The notes below the pieces were generated by a model. That model did not search any database. It had not been told where the DNA came from and saw only the letters and a list, made by a program, of their open reading frames with translations. From an uncultured Collinsella sp. (lineage in GTDB: Bacteria > Actinomycetota > Coriobacteriia > Coriobacteriales > Coriobacteriaceae), in the NCBI GenBank assembly GCA_958437495.1, contig CAUBOH010000008.1, positions 1-64,000 of the forward strand: a stretch of 64,000 nucleotides of DNA, written 5' to 3'. Below, one piece after another: positions 1 through 8,050 of the stretch (position 1 is the first letter of the stretch; the number at the start of each line of letters is the position of its first letter). The translations under genes were made by a program, and so were the position numbers.

Positions 1-65
1 ACGGAAAGAACCACGTTTCCGCAGCCCACACTGCATTCCCGTAAAGAACCCGCAATCTTCCCCCT

Positions 66-92
66 ACTCATTGGGGACAGACTTAAATGAGT
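66..92. repeat. Short hairpin with GGGGACAG loop (copy 1)
   Basis: Arms ACTCATT and AATGAGT enclose a loop that starts GGGGACAG. Four more hairpins in the window carry a GGGACAG core between unrelated arms, so this looks like one member of a dispersed palindrome family. No gene is visible in bases 1-127. Confidence 0.55.
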
Positions 93-127
93 GCCGAAAA
101 TAATACAACCGCCCTTGTTGAGCATAA

Positions 128-275
128 GTCAGCGAAAACCCGTACACGCGAGCAAGGTGACGTGAAATGAAAGGGCGCAGACCTTATGGTCGCGCCCTTG
201 AAATTGAACGTCAGATTGCCGCGTGTACGGGTTTGCAGCGTCGAGCCGTCACGCGGTTTGGTAAAACCGCGTAAC
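128..275 (-). repeat. Family A structured intergenic element, copy 1
   Basis: A 148-base element placed 3 bases after the yqeY stop codon. Read on the minus strand it starts with a hairpin of 12-base arms (GTTACGCGGTTT, loop TACC), followed by a second long stem. That second stem pairs 136-149 with 221-234 (14 bp) and encloses a conserved GAGCAAGGTG / CAGATTGCC internal loop and a variable apical hairpin. The second copy at 18269-18415 keeps the loops and both stems but changes the stem sequences, so pairing is conserved rather than sequence. It may be a 3'-UTR RNA element or a REP-like mobile palindrome. Confidence 0.75.
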
Positions 276-278
276 AAA

Positions 279-722
279 TTACGCGAGTTTGGCTCCGACG
301 ATTTTTGCTGCTGCCGGCTTGTCGAAGTTGCCACCGGTGGCCTTGCCCAGAGCGCCCATGACCTGGCCCATCTGCTTCTTAGAGGTCGCGCCCAGCTCGG
401 CGATAACCCGCTCGATCAGGGCCTCGAGCTCCTCGCCCGAAACCTGCGCGGGCAGCAGACTCTCCAGAATCTTGACCTGCTCGGTCAGGTTGTCGGTACG
501 CTCTTGGTCGGTGCCGGCCTTGATGGACATCTCCAGCGTCTCGCTCGTCTGCTTAATCAGACGCTTGATCATGTTGTTGACATCTTCCTCGGTCACATCG
601 CGGCGCTCGTTAACCTCGATATTTTTCACCTCGGCCTTGACCTGGCGAATGATGGACAGGCGAACCTTGTCCTTAGCCTTCATGGCCGCGATCATTTCCT
701 TCTGCAGCTCTTCGTTGGTCAT
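279..722 (-). CDS. yqeY: GatB/YqeY domain protein
   Basis: A 147-residue protein matching the small YqeY family, which resembles the C-terminal tail of GatB, the Asp/Glu-tRNA amidotransferase subunit. The pattern is typical: a helical N-terminal half (MTNEELQKEMIAAMKAKDK), then LLPAQVSGEELEALI, then the GQVMGALGK segment near the C terminus. The ATG at 722 is chosen because GAGGAGG lies 8 bases upstream; an in-frame start further upstream lacks such a site. It lies 54 bases downstream of the foldase gene and may share its transcript. The cellular role of free-standing YqeY is not well defined; a link to tRNA metabolism is only inferred from GatB. The 3' end runs straight into a family A repeat. 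Confidence 0.88.
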   Translation of the reverse strand: MTNEELQKEMIAAMKAKDKVRLSIIRQVKAEVKNIEVNERRDVTEEDVNNMIKRLIKQTSETLEMSIKAGTDQERTDNLTEQVKILESLLPAQVSGEELEALIERVIAELGATSKKQMGQVMGALGKATGGNFDKPAAAKIVGAKLA

Positions 723-776
723 CTGCAAATCCTCCTCAATAGCGTGGGCGGCACTCACGCGGGCACCGCCCCATGA

Positions 777-2000
777 TTACTCAGTCGTCGACGAATTGTC
801 AGTCGGGCTCTTGGTGACACCCTTCAGGCTCACGTTATAGGGCACGTCCTTGGGCATGGGGTTGACGGTGATGTCGGCGTCTTTCTTGTACTGCTCCAGC
901 CACTCGCTGTACGCGGTGCTTGCCGCCTGCGTCTTCACCACGTTGGAGACGTACTTCTTGATGTCCTTGGGTACCTGCTTAATGTCATCGACCTGATTAT
1001 CGACATGGAAGTAGTCGGTGCACTTGATGATGTGGTAACCATAGGTCGACTCGACAACGTCGCTCACATCGCCCTTGTTGAGCCCCTCGAGCGCCGCCTG
1101 GTAGCTGTCAACGAAGGTGGTGAGCTTGTCCCAGCCCACATCGCCCTTCTTATCCTTGGAGCCGGTATCGTCGGAGTACTGCTTTACGGCATCCTCGAAG
1201 CTCAGCTCGCCGGAGTTGATCTTGTCCAGGCACTCCTGTGCCTTGGCCTTGGCGGCGGCCTTGTCCTCGTCGGAGGCGTCGGAATCGACCTTGATCAGAA
1301 TATTCGACGAGCGACGGGCGTCATTGTAGTTGGACAGGTTCTCGTTGATGTAATCGACAATCTCGCTGTCCTTGGGCTTGCTTGTAGGCGCTACCGCATC
1401 CTTGAGTTTCTGCTGCGCCAGGCTCTCCTTGAGCGAGTCCTTGTAGGTGTCCTCGGTATAGCCGTAGGTCTTAAGCGTCTTCTTAAAGGCCTTGGCGCCG
1501 CCGGCACTCTTGCAGGCGTCCTTCCAGGCCTTCTCGACCTCCTCGTCCGAGACGGTCACGCCGTTTTCCTTCTGCGCTTGCTGAAGCAGAATCTGCTGCG
1601 TATAGGAGTCGATGAGCTGTTTGCGATACTTCTTGGGCGTGAGGTCGTTGTCGACCAGGTACTGCGCCCAGTCCTTGTCCTTGGTGTAGCCGTAGGACGT
1701 ACGCATGCTCATGATCTGCTTGGTCACGGTGTCCTCGGTGAGGTTGGTGCCATTGATGGTAGCAGCCACGCCACCAGTGAGCTTATAGCCCGAGCTGGCG
1801 CTTTCGGTCTGCGACATGAGACCGGAGCACGCCATGGCCGAGACGGAAAGCAGCATCGCCAGTACGCCGATGACCACTAGGATGATCTTGACGGTCTTGG
1901 ACACATAGGTCTTGCGCTGCTTCTTACGAGAGCTGGAGGCGGCGCGAGCCTGCTGCTCGGGCGTCGGCGCAGCCTCGGGGTTCTTTTTCTTGTTTGCCAT
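777..2000 (-). CDS. Membrane-anchored parvulin-type peptidyl-prolyl isomerase (PrsA/SurA-like)
   Basis: A 407-residue extracytoplasmic foldase. A lysine-rich cytoplasmic head of about 35 residues precedes one hydrophobic segment (about 37-60). That segment ends near AMACSG, a poor lipobox, so an uncleaved anchor or atypical lipoprotein are both possible. A SurA_N-like helical region follows, then a parvulin domain at about residues 230-345 with SSNILIKV, the GDVGWDKL stretch and a closing YGYHIIKCTD. The tail is acidic and Thr/Ser-rich. GAAAGG lies 6 bases before the ATG. The family catalyses cis-trans proline isomerisation and helps exported proteins fold. It precedes yqeY in the same direction. 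Confidence 0.85.
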   Translation of the reverse strand: MANKKKNPEAAPTPEQQARAASSSRKKQRKTYVSKTVKIILVVIGVLAMLLSVSAMACSGLMSQTESASSGYKLTGGVAATINGTNLTEDTVTKQIMSMRTSYGYTKDKDWAQYLVDNDLTPKKYRKQLIDSYTQQILLQQAQKENGVTVSDEEVEKAWKDACKSAGGAKAFKKTLKTYGYTEDTYKDSLKESLAQQKLKDAVAPTSKPKDSEIVDYINENLSNYNDARRSSNILIKVDSDASDEDKAAAKAKAQECLDKINSGELSFEDAVKQYSDDTGSKDKKGDVGWDKLTTFVDSYQAALEGLNKGDVSDVVESTYGYHIIKCTDYFHVDNQVDDIKQVPKDIKKYVSNVVKTQAASTAYSEWLEQYKKDADITVNPMPKDVPYNVSLKGVTKSPTDNSSTTE

Positions 2001-2154
2001 GTTTGGCCTTTCGCATCACGAATCGAACAAACGCCATTGTGTCACAACGCAGCCCCCGCGGCACACCTGGTGCATGGGACACAGGTTAATCTGCACCATT
2101 TTGGTGCAAAGGGGACATACCCGGCAGTCGGCAGTTAGGGACGTTCCTTTTCTA

Positions 2155-2185
2155 CCGGCAGTTAGGGACAGTCCCCAGGTGCCGG
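2155..2185. repeat. Short hairpin with GGGACAG loop (copy 2)
   Basis: Arms CCGGCA and TGCCGG flank a loop containing GTTAGGGACAGTCCCC. A partial copy of the same unit (CGGCAGTTAGGGAC) precedes it at about 2129-2142, and a further hairpin, TGCACCA-TTT-TGGTGCA followed by AAGGGGACA, sits at 2092-2108. The gap 2001-2197 therefore holds a cluster of such units and no gene. Confidence 0.55.
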
Positions 2186-2197
2186 CTTAGCTCCACC

Positions 2198-2662
2198 TTA
2201 GAAGTGGTGGCGGATGGCGTCGACCACGCCCTGGGGTGTGGCCTGGCCGAGCACGTCGGCTGCGGCGTCGGCATCCATAAAGATATTCATGAGCGCTTGC
2301 AGGGCCTCGACCTGACCGCCCGGCTCGGCAATGCCCAGATTGATGATAATCTGCGCCGGCACGGGGGCGCCCATGCCCGCCATAGCATTGAATGTCACGG
2401 GCGTAGCAGGCTTTACCACCGCGATATAGGGCTTAGCCACAAATCCGGGATCAGTATGTGGGATGGCGATATTGGCCGCCGGCATGGCAAGGCCCGTGGG
2501 ATAGGCGTCCTCGCGTGCGCGAACGGCGTCAAGCCAGCCATCGGCAATGTAGCCGCGCGGGGCGAGCTCGCTCTCGAGCTGCGCAAACACCTCACCCGGT
2601 GTCGCACACTCCCAATCAAAAAACACCAGCTCAGGCGTAAACAGTGCTTCGTTATCCACCAT
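2198..2662 (-). CDS. PTS EIIA component, fructose/galactitol (PtsN-like) family
   Basis: A 154-residue single-domain phosphotransferase EIIA. The family's phosphorylated histidine sits in the motif IAIPHTDP, here His69. The following beta-strand stretch (FNAMAGMGAPVPAQIIINL) and the closing Q-ALQALM-IF helix fit the GatA/FruA-type EIIA fold. AGAGGTGA lies 5 bases before the ATG. No EIIB or EIIC gene is nearby, so it may serve a distant permease or act as a regulatory EIIA; the sequence does not decide. It is separated from the purine operon by that operon's terminator. Confidence 0.85.
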   Translation of the reverse strand: MVDNEALFTPELVFFDWECATPGEVFAQLESELAPRGYIADGWLDAVRAREDAYPTGLAMPAANIAIPHTDPGFVAKPYIAVVKPATPVTFNAMAGMGAPVPAQIIINLGIAEPGGQVEALQALMNIFMDADAAADVLGQATPQGVVDAIRHHF

Positions 2663-2738
2663 GCGCTCACCTCTCTCACCTAGTCATTGACGACGTTCTT
2701 AAACGACTAGTCATTCAAGAACGTCGCAGGTGACTACC

Positions 2739-2782
2739 AAAAACAAAAGGTGGCCACACGCGCCTTGGCGCCAATGACCACC
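2739..2782 (-). terminator. Rho-independent terminator of the purFMN operon
   Basis: On the minus strand, 33 bases after the purN stop, a long stem with one mismatch region (2749-2782, arms beginning GGTGG and ending CCACC) is followed by TTTTGTTTTT. A separate small palindrome, CGACGTTCTT / AAGAACGTCG, lies at 2691-2726. Confidence 0.8.
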
Positions 2783-2814
2783 CTAACCACTCAACTAAAT
2801 TGTACTGTGCACCG

Positions 2815-3516
2815 CTAGCCGCGGGGCGCATCAATTGCGACCTTGCCGTTCTCCAGCACGTGGACGCGGCCATCGGCGAGCATCTGCACGACCTCGGGAT
2901 ACAGCACGTGCTCGATCGCGTGGATGTGCTCCTCGAGCGTATCGACATCCCAGCCCTCCTCAACAGCCAGCGCACGCTGGGCAATGATGGGGCCGTTGTC
3001 GTAGATCTCGTTGGCAAAATGCACGGTCACGCCGGTCACCTTGACGCCACGGGCAAACGCATCGTCGATCGCGTGGGCACCGGTAAAGCTCGGCAGCAGG
3101 GCCGGGTGCAGGTTGACCACACGGTTGGGAAACGCCGCCAGCAGCGGCGCGTGTACCATGCGCATGTAGCCAGCCATGACCACATACTCGCAGCCGCGCT
3201 CGAGCAGCTCGTGCGCAATAATCTCGTCGGCGGCGATGGGATCGGCGTAGACATCCTTGGACAGCGTCAGCGTCTGGATACCCGCACGCTCTGCACGCTG
3301 CAGGCCCTTGGCCGAAGGACGGCTCGACACCACAAGCTCAATCGAGGCGTTGAGCTTGCCAGCGGCGATCAGGTCGATCAGCGCTTGCAGGTTGGTACCC
3401 GAACCGCTGATGAGCACGCCGATCTTGAGCGGCTCGGCGGTATCAGTGCCGGTCGGTCGGGTATACGGGTCCCAGGCCAGGACCTCGGCAGCAGCCATCT
3501 GCTCGTTAGCGCTCAT
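2815..3516 (-). CDS. purN: Phosphoribosylglycinamide formyltransferase
   Basis: The 233-residue PurN transfers a formyl group from 10-formyl-tetrahydrofolate to GAR, the third step of purine synthesis. The substrate-phosphate loop SGSGTNLQ follows the first beta strand, the catalytic Asn/His lie in VNLHPALLPSF, and the family Asp lies in YDNGPII. The ATG at 3516 overlaps the 3' end of purM by 11 bases; a TTG at 3528 is an alternative with poorer ribosome-site spacing. The overlap implies translational coupling with purM. Confidence 0.95.
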   Translation of the reverse strand: MSANEQMAAAEVLAWDPYTRPTGTDTAEPLKIGVLISGSGTNLQALIDLIAAGKLNASIELVVSSRPSAKGLQRAERAGIQTLTLSKDVYADPIAADEIIAHELLERGCEYVVMAGYMRMVHAPLLAAFPNRVVNLHPALLPSFTGAHAIDDAFARGVKVTGVTVHFANEIYDNGPIIAQRALAVEEGWDVDTLEEHIHAIEHVLYPEVVQMLADGRVHVLENGKVAIDAPRG

Positions 3517-4609
3517 CGGAGTACACAACCTTACCGGAACCCTCGACGCACTCGCCCACGCGGAACGGCTTCTCGCCCAGCGCGACCAGAGCCTCGGTCA
3601 CCGCGGCCTCGTCCTCGGGAGCGACGATCAGGCACAGGCCAACGCCCATGTTGAAGGTCTTGCACGCCTCGTTGGGCGCAAGCTCGGCCTGGCGCGACAC
3701 ATAGGTGATGACGGGCGGAACGTCCCAGCCCATCTCGGCACCGTTGCGGGTGACCACGGCGTCGACGTCGTCGGCGAGCGCGCGGTTGAGGTTCTCGGTA
3801 ATACCGCCACCGGTGATGTGGGCAATGGCATGGACGTTGGCGCCACCGCGGAGCAGCTCCAGAATCGGCTTGACGTAAATGCGCGTGGGGGCCAGCAGGG
3901 CGTCTGCCAGCGATGCACCGCCGAGCTCCTCGAGCGGGCGGCTCAGCTCCTCGGCCTTAGCGGCGGCCTCGGGCGTGCCCGGTTTGATGCCGTCGACGCC
4001 GATGACCTTGCGCACGAGCGAGTAGCCGTTGGAGTGCACGCCGGTGGAAGGCAGGCCCAGGATCACATCGCCGGGGCGAACGTTCGCGGGGTCGAGCATC
4101 TTGGGACGGTCGACGACGCCCACGGTAAAGCCAGCAAGGTCGTAGTCGGCCGGAGCCATGACGCCCGGGTGCTCGGCCATCTCGCCGCCCACGAGCGCGC
4201 AGCCCGCGAGCTTGCAGCCGTCGGCAACGCCCTTGATGATCTTTGCCATGTGCTCGGCCTCGATGTGGCCGATGGCAACGTAGTCCAAGAAGAACAGCGG
4301 CTCGGCGCCCGAAGCCAAAATATCGTTGACGCACATGGCGACCAGGTCCTGGCCCACCGTCTCGTGACGGTCCATGATCTGGGCAAGTACGAGCTTGGTG
4401 CCCACGCCATCGGTACCGCTGATCAGGATCGGGTCTTCCATATCCTTGAGCGCGGCGGCCGAGAACAGGCCACCAAAGCCACCGATGCCGCCGATGACCT
4501 CGGGGCGGTTAGTGTCCTTGACCATCTGCTTAATCGCGTCGACGGCGCGGCCGCCCTCGGCGGTATCGACGCCGGCGTCCTCGTACGTCACATGCTTGCT
4601 GTCGCTCAT
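3506..4609 (-). CDS. purM: Phosphoribosylformylglycinamidine cyclo-ligase (AIR synthetase)
   Basis: A 367-residue enzyme of the PurM/ThiL fold that closes FGAM to AIR using ATP. Recognisable segments are VIGGIGGFGGLF near the start, ISGTDGVGTKL (nucleotide and metal loop), GEMAEHPGVM, LPSTGVHSNGYSLVR and ITGGGITENLNR. AGGAAGG lies 5 bases before the ATG. It is second in purF-purM-purN. The 157-base gap from purF contains a GGGACAG hairpin and a second GC-rich stem near 4680-4705, which could make expression of purM partly independent. Confidence 0.96.
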   Translation of the reverse strand: MSDSKHVTYEDAGVDTAEGGRAVDAIKQMVKDTNRPEVIGGIGGFGGLFSAAALKDMEDPILISGTDGVGTKLVLAQIMDRHETVGQDLVAMCVNDILASGAEPLFFLDYVAIGHIEAEHMAKIIKGVADGCKLAGCALVGGEMAEHPGVMAPADYDLAGFTVGVVDRPKMLDPANVRPGDVILGLPSTGVHSNGYSLVRKVIGVDGIKPGTPEAAAKAEELSRPLEELGGASLADALLAPTRIYVKPILELLRGGANVHAIAHITGGGITENLNRALADDVDAVVTRNGAEMGWDVPPVITYVSRQAELAPNEACKTFNMGVGLCLIVAPEDEAAVTEALVALGEKPFRVGECVEGSGKVVYSDER

Positions 4610-4728
4610 CTGAGCCTTCCTCTCCCACTACCGTGGCGCCGCGCGGGCGCCAAACGGTGCTCATAGTTGCGTTCATTTCGGCGCGCGTCATAACAACACG
4701 CGCCGTCATATCAACAAAACAGCAGATA

Positions 4729-4767
4729 AAACCTGCCAAAATAAACCTGTCCCTACATGGCAGGTTT
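4729..4767. repeat. Short hairpin with GGGACAG loop (copy 3), just after purF
   Basis: Arms AAACCTGCCA and TGGCAGGTTT enclose a loop that reads TGTAGGGACAGG on the minus strand. The hairpin begins in the purF stop codon and is followed by a weak T-run on the minus strand, so it could also attenuate transcription between purF and purM. Confidence 0.55.
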
Positions 4768-6437
4768 TAGGCCTCGCCGTGCTCCTCTTCCCAGCTGCGG
4801 TCGTCGTATTTCTCGACCACGGCGTCGTCGTCAAAGTGCAGCGGCTTATCCAGGTTGCGGGGCTTAAAGCCCTCCATAAACTTGTCGCGGCCAAAGCTCT
4901 CGGGAATCGCCACGGGGTAGCGGCCGGTAAAGCACGCATCGCAATAGCCGCCCTTGGGCATGACCTTCAGCAGGCCCTCGACCGAAAGGAAGGCCAGCGA
5001 ATCAGCGCCGATGTACTCGCAGATCTCGTCGACCGTCTTGTTGGCGCTGATAAGCTGCGACTGCACGTCGGTATCAATGCCATAGAAGCACGGCCAGATG
5101 ACCTCGGGCGAGTTGATGCGGATGTGAATCTCCTTGGCGCCAGCGTTGCGCAGCATCTTGACGAGCTGCACCATGGTGGTGCCGCGCACGATGGAGTCGT
5201 CGATCACGACCAGGCGCTTGCCCTCGATATTGTCACGCAGCGGGTTAAGCTTCATGCGCACGCCCATGGCGCGCAGCTCCTGCGTGGGCTCAATAAACGT
5301 GCGGCCCACGTAACGGTTCTTGATGAGGCCCTCGCCAAAGGGAATGCCGCTCTCGTGCGAATAGCCCTCCGCGGGCGGCAGGCCAGAGTCGGGCACGCCG
5401 ATGACCAGGTCGGCCTCGACGGGCTCCTCGTGCGCCAGCTGACGGCCCATATCATAGCGGCAGGCGTAGACGCTCTTGCCGTTCATGATGGAGTCGGGGC
5501 GGGCAAAGTAAACCTGCTCAAAGATGCAGTTAGCGGGCTCTTCGGCAGCGGGCACACCCTGCTCGGATACCAGACCCTCGGCACTGATGCGCAAGATCTC
5601 GCCGGGACGGACGTCGCGAACATACTCGGCGCCCACGATATCGAGTGCACAAGTCTCGGAGGCAACGACCCAGCCGCCAGCGCGCGTGACATGAGTGGCA
5701 GCGTCGACCGTCGCGGCACCGTCTTGCGAGGGCAGCTGCGAAACGGATGCGGCGTCGGCCTGGTCCAAGCCCTCGTCCACGAGTTTACCCAGCACGAGCG
5801 GGCGAATGCCGTGCGGGTCGCGGAAGGCGTAGAGCGCTTGCTCGTTAATGAGTGTCATGGCGTAGCCGCCGCGCACGAGCTCCATGGTCTTGCGAATGCC
5901 CTCGCGCAGATGGCCCGTGCGTTGGGTAAAGTAGCCGATGAGCTTGGTCGCGACCTCGGAATCCGAGTTGGAGAGGAACGGCACACCCAGCTCGATGAGC
6001 TGACGGCGCAGCTCGTCGGTGTTAACGAGGGTACCGTTGTGCGCAAGCGCGATGATGACGCTATTAATGGTCGAAAGATGTGGCTGCGAGGCTTCCCAGC
6101 TTTTGGCGCCGGCGGTGCCATAGCGCACGTGGCCCACAGCCAGCTGGCCGGAGAGCGTCGACAGGTCGGCGTTGGAGAACACGCGGTCGAGCAGGCCCAG
6201 GTCCTTGCGAACCATAACCGTGCCGCCGTCGCCCACGGCGATTCCCGCCGATTCCTGGCCACGGTGCTGCAGTGCACGCAGGCCAAAGTACGTCAGTCGA
6301 GCCACGTCGCGATCGGGTGCCCACACACCAAAAACGCCGCATTCCTCATGCAGCTGGTCGGAGTCCGGATCATACGTCGACATGGTCTTCACCTGTCCCG
6401 CGGCACGCTCGGCCGCACGGATGGTTTCTTGAGACAT
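4767..6437 (-). CDS. purF: Amidophosphoribosyltransferase
   Basis: The 556-residue committed enzyme of purine synthesis moves glutamine amide nitrogen to PRPP. The N-terminal nucleophile is Cys33 in HEECGVFG, so a 32-residue propeptide must be removed. The PRPP loop is VVIDDSIVRGTT (409-420). Four cysteines (304, 450, 499 and 502 in CDAC) are placed as in the Bacillus-type enzyme with a [4Fe-4S] cluster. An unusual insertion of about 30 residues, rich in Ala, Asp and Ser, lies at about 221-254 in the glutaminase domain. GAGGGGA lies 5 bases before the ATG. A TATAAT box lies at 6479-6484 on the minus strand but no good -35 is visible. First gene of purFMN. Confidence 0.97.
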   Translation of the reverse strand: MSQETIRAAERAAGQVKTMSTYDPDSDQLHEECGVFGVWAPDRDVARLTYFGLRALQHRGQESAGIAVGDGGTVMVRKDLGLLDRVFSNADLSTLSGQLAVGHVRYGTAGAKSWEASQPHLSTINSVIIALAHNGTLVNTDELRRQLIELGVPFLSNSDSEVATKLIGYFTQRTGHLREGIRKTMELVRGGYAMTLINEQALYAFRDPHGIRPLVLGKLVDEGLDQADAASVSQLPSQDGAATVDAATHVTRAGGWVVASETCALDIVGAEYVRDVRPGEILRISAEGLVSEQGVPAAEEPANCIFEQVYFARPDSIMNGKSVYACRYDMGRQLAHEEPVEADLVIGVPDSGLPPAEGYSHESGIPFGEGLIKNRYVGRTFIEPTQELRAMGVRMKLNPLRDNIEGKRLVVIDDSIVRGTTMVQLVKMLRNAGAKEIHIRINSPEVIWPCFYGIDTDVQSQLISANKTVDEICEYIGADSLAFLSVEGLLKVMPKGGYCDACFTGRYPVAIPESFGRDKFMEGFKPRNLDKPLHFDDDAVVEKYDDRSWEEEHGEA

Positions 6438-6657
6438 GGCATCCCCTCAGAGCCTCGTTTTTTGGCGTTACCCGCCTTATTATACGCACGGCACGACGCG
6501 CTCTCCCGTGCATGAACAGCGCTTTTTAAAAGCCCACCGAGCTAATAATCCGTTTTGCGGCCAAACATTTATTTGGCTACACGACATGGATGCCAACGTC
6601 GCACCTCGCCCACCGTTGAGGGTTACATTGTTGCAATTGGGACGTTCGTCCTGTCTT

Positions 6658-6686
6658 TTGGCAGGTCGGCGGCGTATCCTTGTAAC
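6658..6686 (+). promoter_or_regulatory. Candidate promoter for the CmpB-like gene
   Basis: TTGGCA, 17 bases, then TGTAAC, ending 26 bases before the start codon. Both hexamers are imperfect matches to the sigma-70 consensus. The 275-base gap 6438-6712 is divergent and must also carry the purF promoter. Confidence 0.45.
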
Positions 6687-6712
6687 CTAGGACAAAGCGA
6701 GAAAGGTTCTGT

Positions 6713-7942
6713 ATGGATCGAAACGAACTCGACCCCAGCGTCCCCAGCGCCACGGAGGTCAAGAAGATTCCCCTCATCATTAAGGTGTACGCCGTCCTGT
6801 GCATCCTGTCCGGCGTGGGCACGCTCCCGTCGGTCGCCGCCTTTATGTGGCAAGTCATCACCTCACTCATTAACGGCAACGCCGCCGACAAACTTGGCGA
6901 CAATATGCTGGTCGCGGTCGGCCTTATCGTCGCCGGCATCATGCTTTCGGTAGCCAGTGCGGTCATTTTGATCATCTTTGGCTTGGACCTCATCAAAAAC
7001 CAACGCCGCAATGCCGCACGTCTGTCCTATATCCTCATCGCATTTACCGTCGTCGAGCTTTTGGTTGACGTGATGCTTCAGGGTATCGGACCCTTCTTGC
7101 TGCGCCCCGCCGTCCAGCTCGGCATCCTCGTCGCGCTTTCGGCCACCGTCGACCCCACGCTGCGCCAGGAGCGCGAACTCCAGCGCCGCCTGCAGGAGAT
7201 GCTCGACCGCGATGCCGCCGCCGCAGGCATGCTCGGTCGCGATGAAACCGGCGAGGGCTATATCAAACTCAACTACTTCAACCTGTTCTGGGTGTTCTTC
7301 GTCTGCTGCGTGCTCGGCCTGATCGCCGAGGACATCTGGCACATGACGGTCGACGACCCAGGCGTCTACCAGAACCGCGCCGGTATGTTGTTTGGCCCCT
7401 TTAGCCCCATTTACGGCTTTGGCGCCGTCCTTATGACCATGGTGCTCAACCGCTTCTATAAAAAGAACCCCATCATCATTTTCCTGGTAAGCGCTGTGCT
7501 CGGCGCGAGCTTTGAGGTGTTCGTGGGCTGGTTTATGCAGACCGCGTTTGGCGTGGTCTCGTGGAGCTACTCGCACATAACGCTGTTCGGCATGCCCGAC
7601 CCGCTCGTGGTCCTCACGGGCGGACGCACCTGCACGGGCTTTGCCTGCCTATGGGGCGTGGGCGGCCTCATCTGGATCAAGCTGCTGCTACCGAGGCTGC
7701 TCAAGCTCATCAACATGATTCCCTGGAAGAGTCGCTACTCGGCCACCGTCATCTTTACCGTTATCATGCTGGTCGACGGCGTCATGACGCTGCAATCGCT
7801 CGACTACTGGTACCAGCGCGTCAACGGCACGGTCAACGATATTCCCGTTGCACAGTTCTACGGCAAGTATTTCGATAACGAGTACATGGAAAACCGCTTC
7901 CAGAGTATGACTATGAGTCCCAAGGATGCCACCCGCGTGTAG
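6713..7942 (+). CDS. Multi-pass membrane protein with C-terminal CmpB-like (putative ABC-transporter type IV) domain
   Basis: A 409-residue membrane protein in two parts. Residues 1-150 contain about four hydrophobic segments (from KVYAVLCILSGVGTL onward). A charged linker (RQERELQRRLQEMLDRD) leads to residues 195-345, which match the family named putative ABC-transporter type IV (CmpB): GPFSPIYGFGAVLMT, a stretch with GASFEVFVGWFMQ, and a Trp-Gly pair in CLWGVGGLIWIK. AGAAAGG lies 6 bases before the ATG. It stands alone and ends in a strong terminator. The substrate is unknown, and the ABC name is historical: no ATPase lies beside it. Confidence 0.75.
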   Translation: MDRNELDPSVPSATEVKKIPLIIKVYAVLCILSGVGTLPSVAAFMWQVITSLINGNAADKLGDNMLVAVGLIVAGIMLSVASAVILIIFGLDLIKNQRRNAARLSYILIAFTVVELLVDVMLQGIGPFLLRPAVQLGILVALSATVDPTLRQERELQRRLQEMLDRDAAAAGMLGRDETGEGYIKLNYFNLFWVFFVCCVLGLIAEDIWHMTVDDPGVYQNRAGMLFGPFSPIYGFGAVLMTMVLNRFYKKNPIIIFLVSAVLGASFEVFVGWFMQTAFGVVSWSYSHITLFGMPDPLVVLTGGRTCTGFACLWGVGGLIWIKLLLPRLLKLINMIPWKSRYSATVIFTVIMLVDGVMTLQSLDYWYQRVNGTVNDIPVAQFYGKYFDNEYMENRFQSMTMSPKDATRV

Positions 7943-7980
7943 TGCAGGCGCTAGTGCAAGTCGGTTCCAACGGACAAGTA

Positions 7981-8019
7981 AGCCCGCTGGCAGTTCAGCT
8001 TGACTGCCAGCGGGCTTTT
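7981..8019 (+). terminator. Rho-independent terminator
   Basis: Perfect 14-bp stem AGCCCGCTGGCAGT / ACTGCCAGCGGGCT with an 8-base loop, followed by TTT. It lies 38 bases after the membrane-protein stop codon. Confidence 0.85.
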
Positions 8020-8050
8020 GCCATAGATGACTCGAATTGATCGCAAAGTC

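Noticed and set aside
83..334. Short ORFs across the two family A repeats (also 18163-18462)
   Set aside because: Both contain the same peptide only because they read the repeat in the same frame; they overlap real genes and lack start signals.
6438..6712. A purine riboswitch upstream of purF
   Set aside because: I looked for the conserved three-way junction motifs and saw none in the divergent gap.
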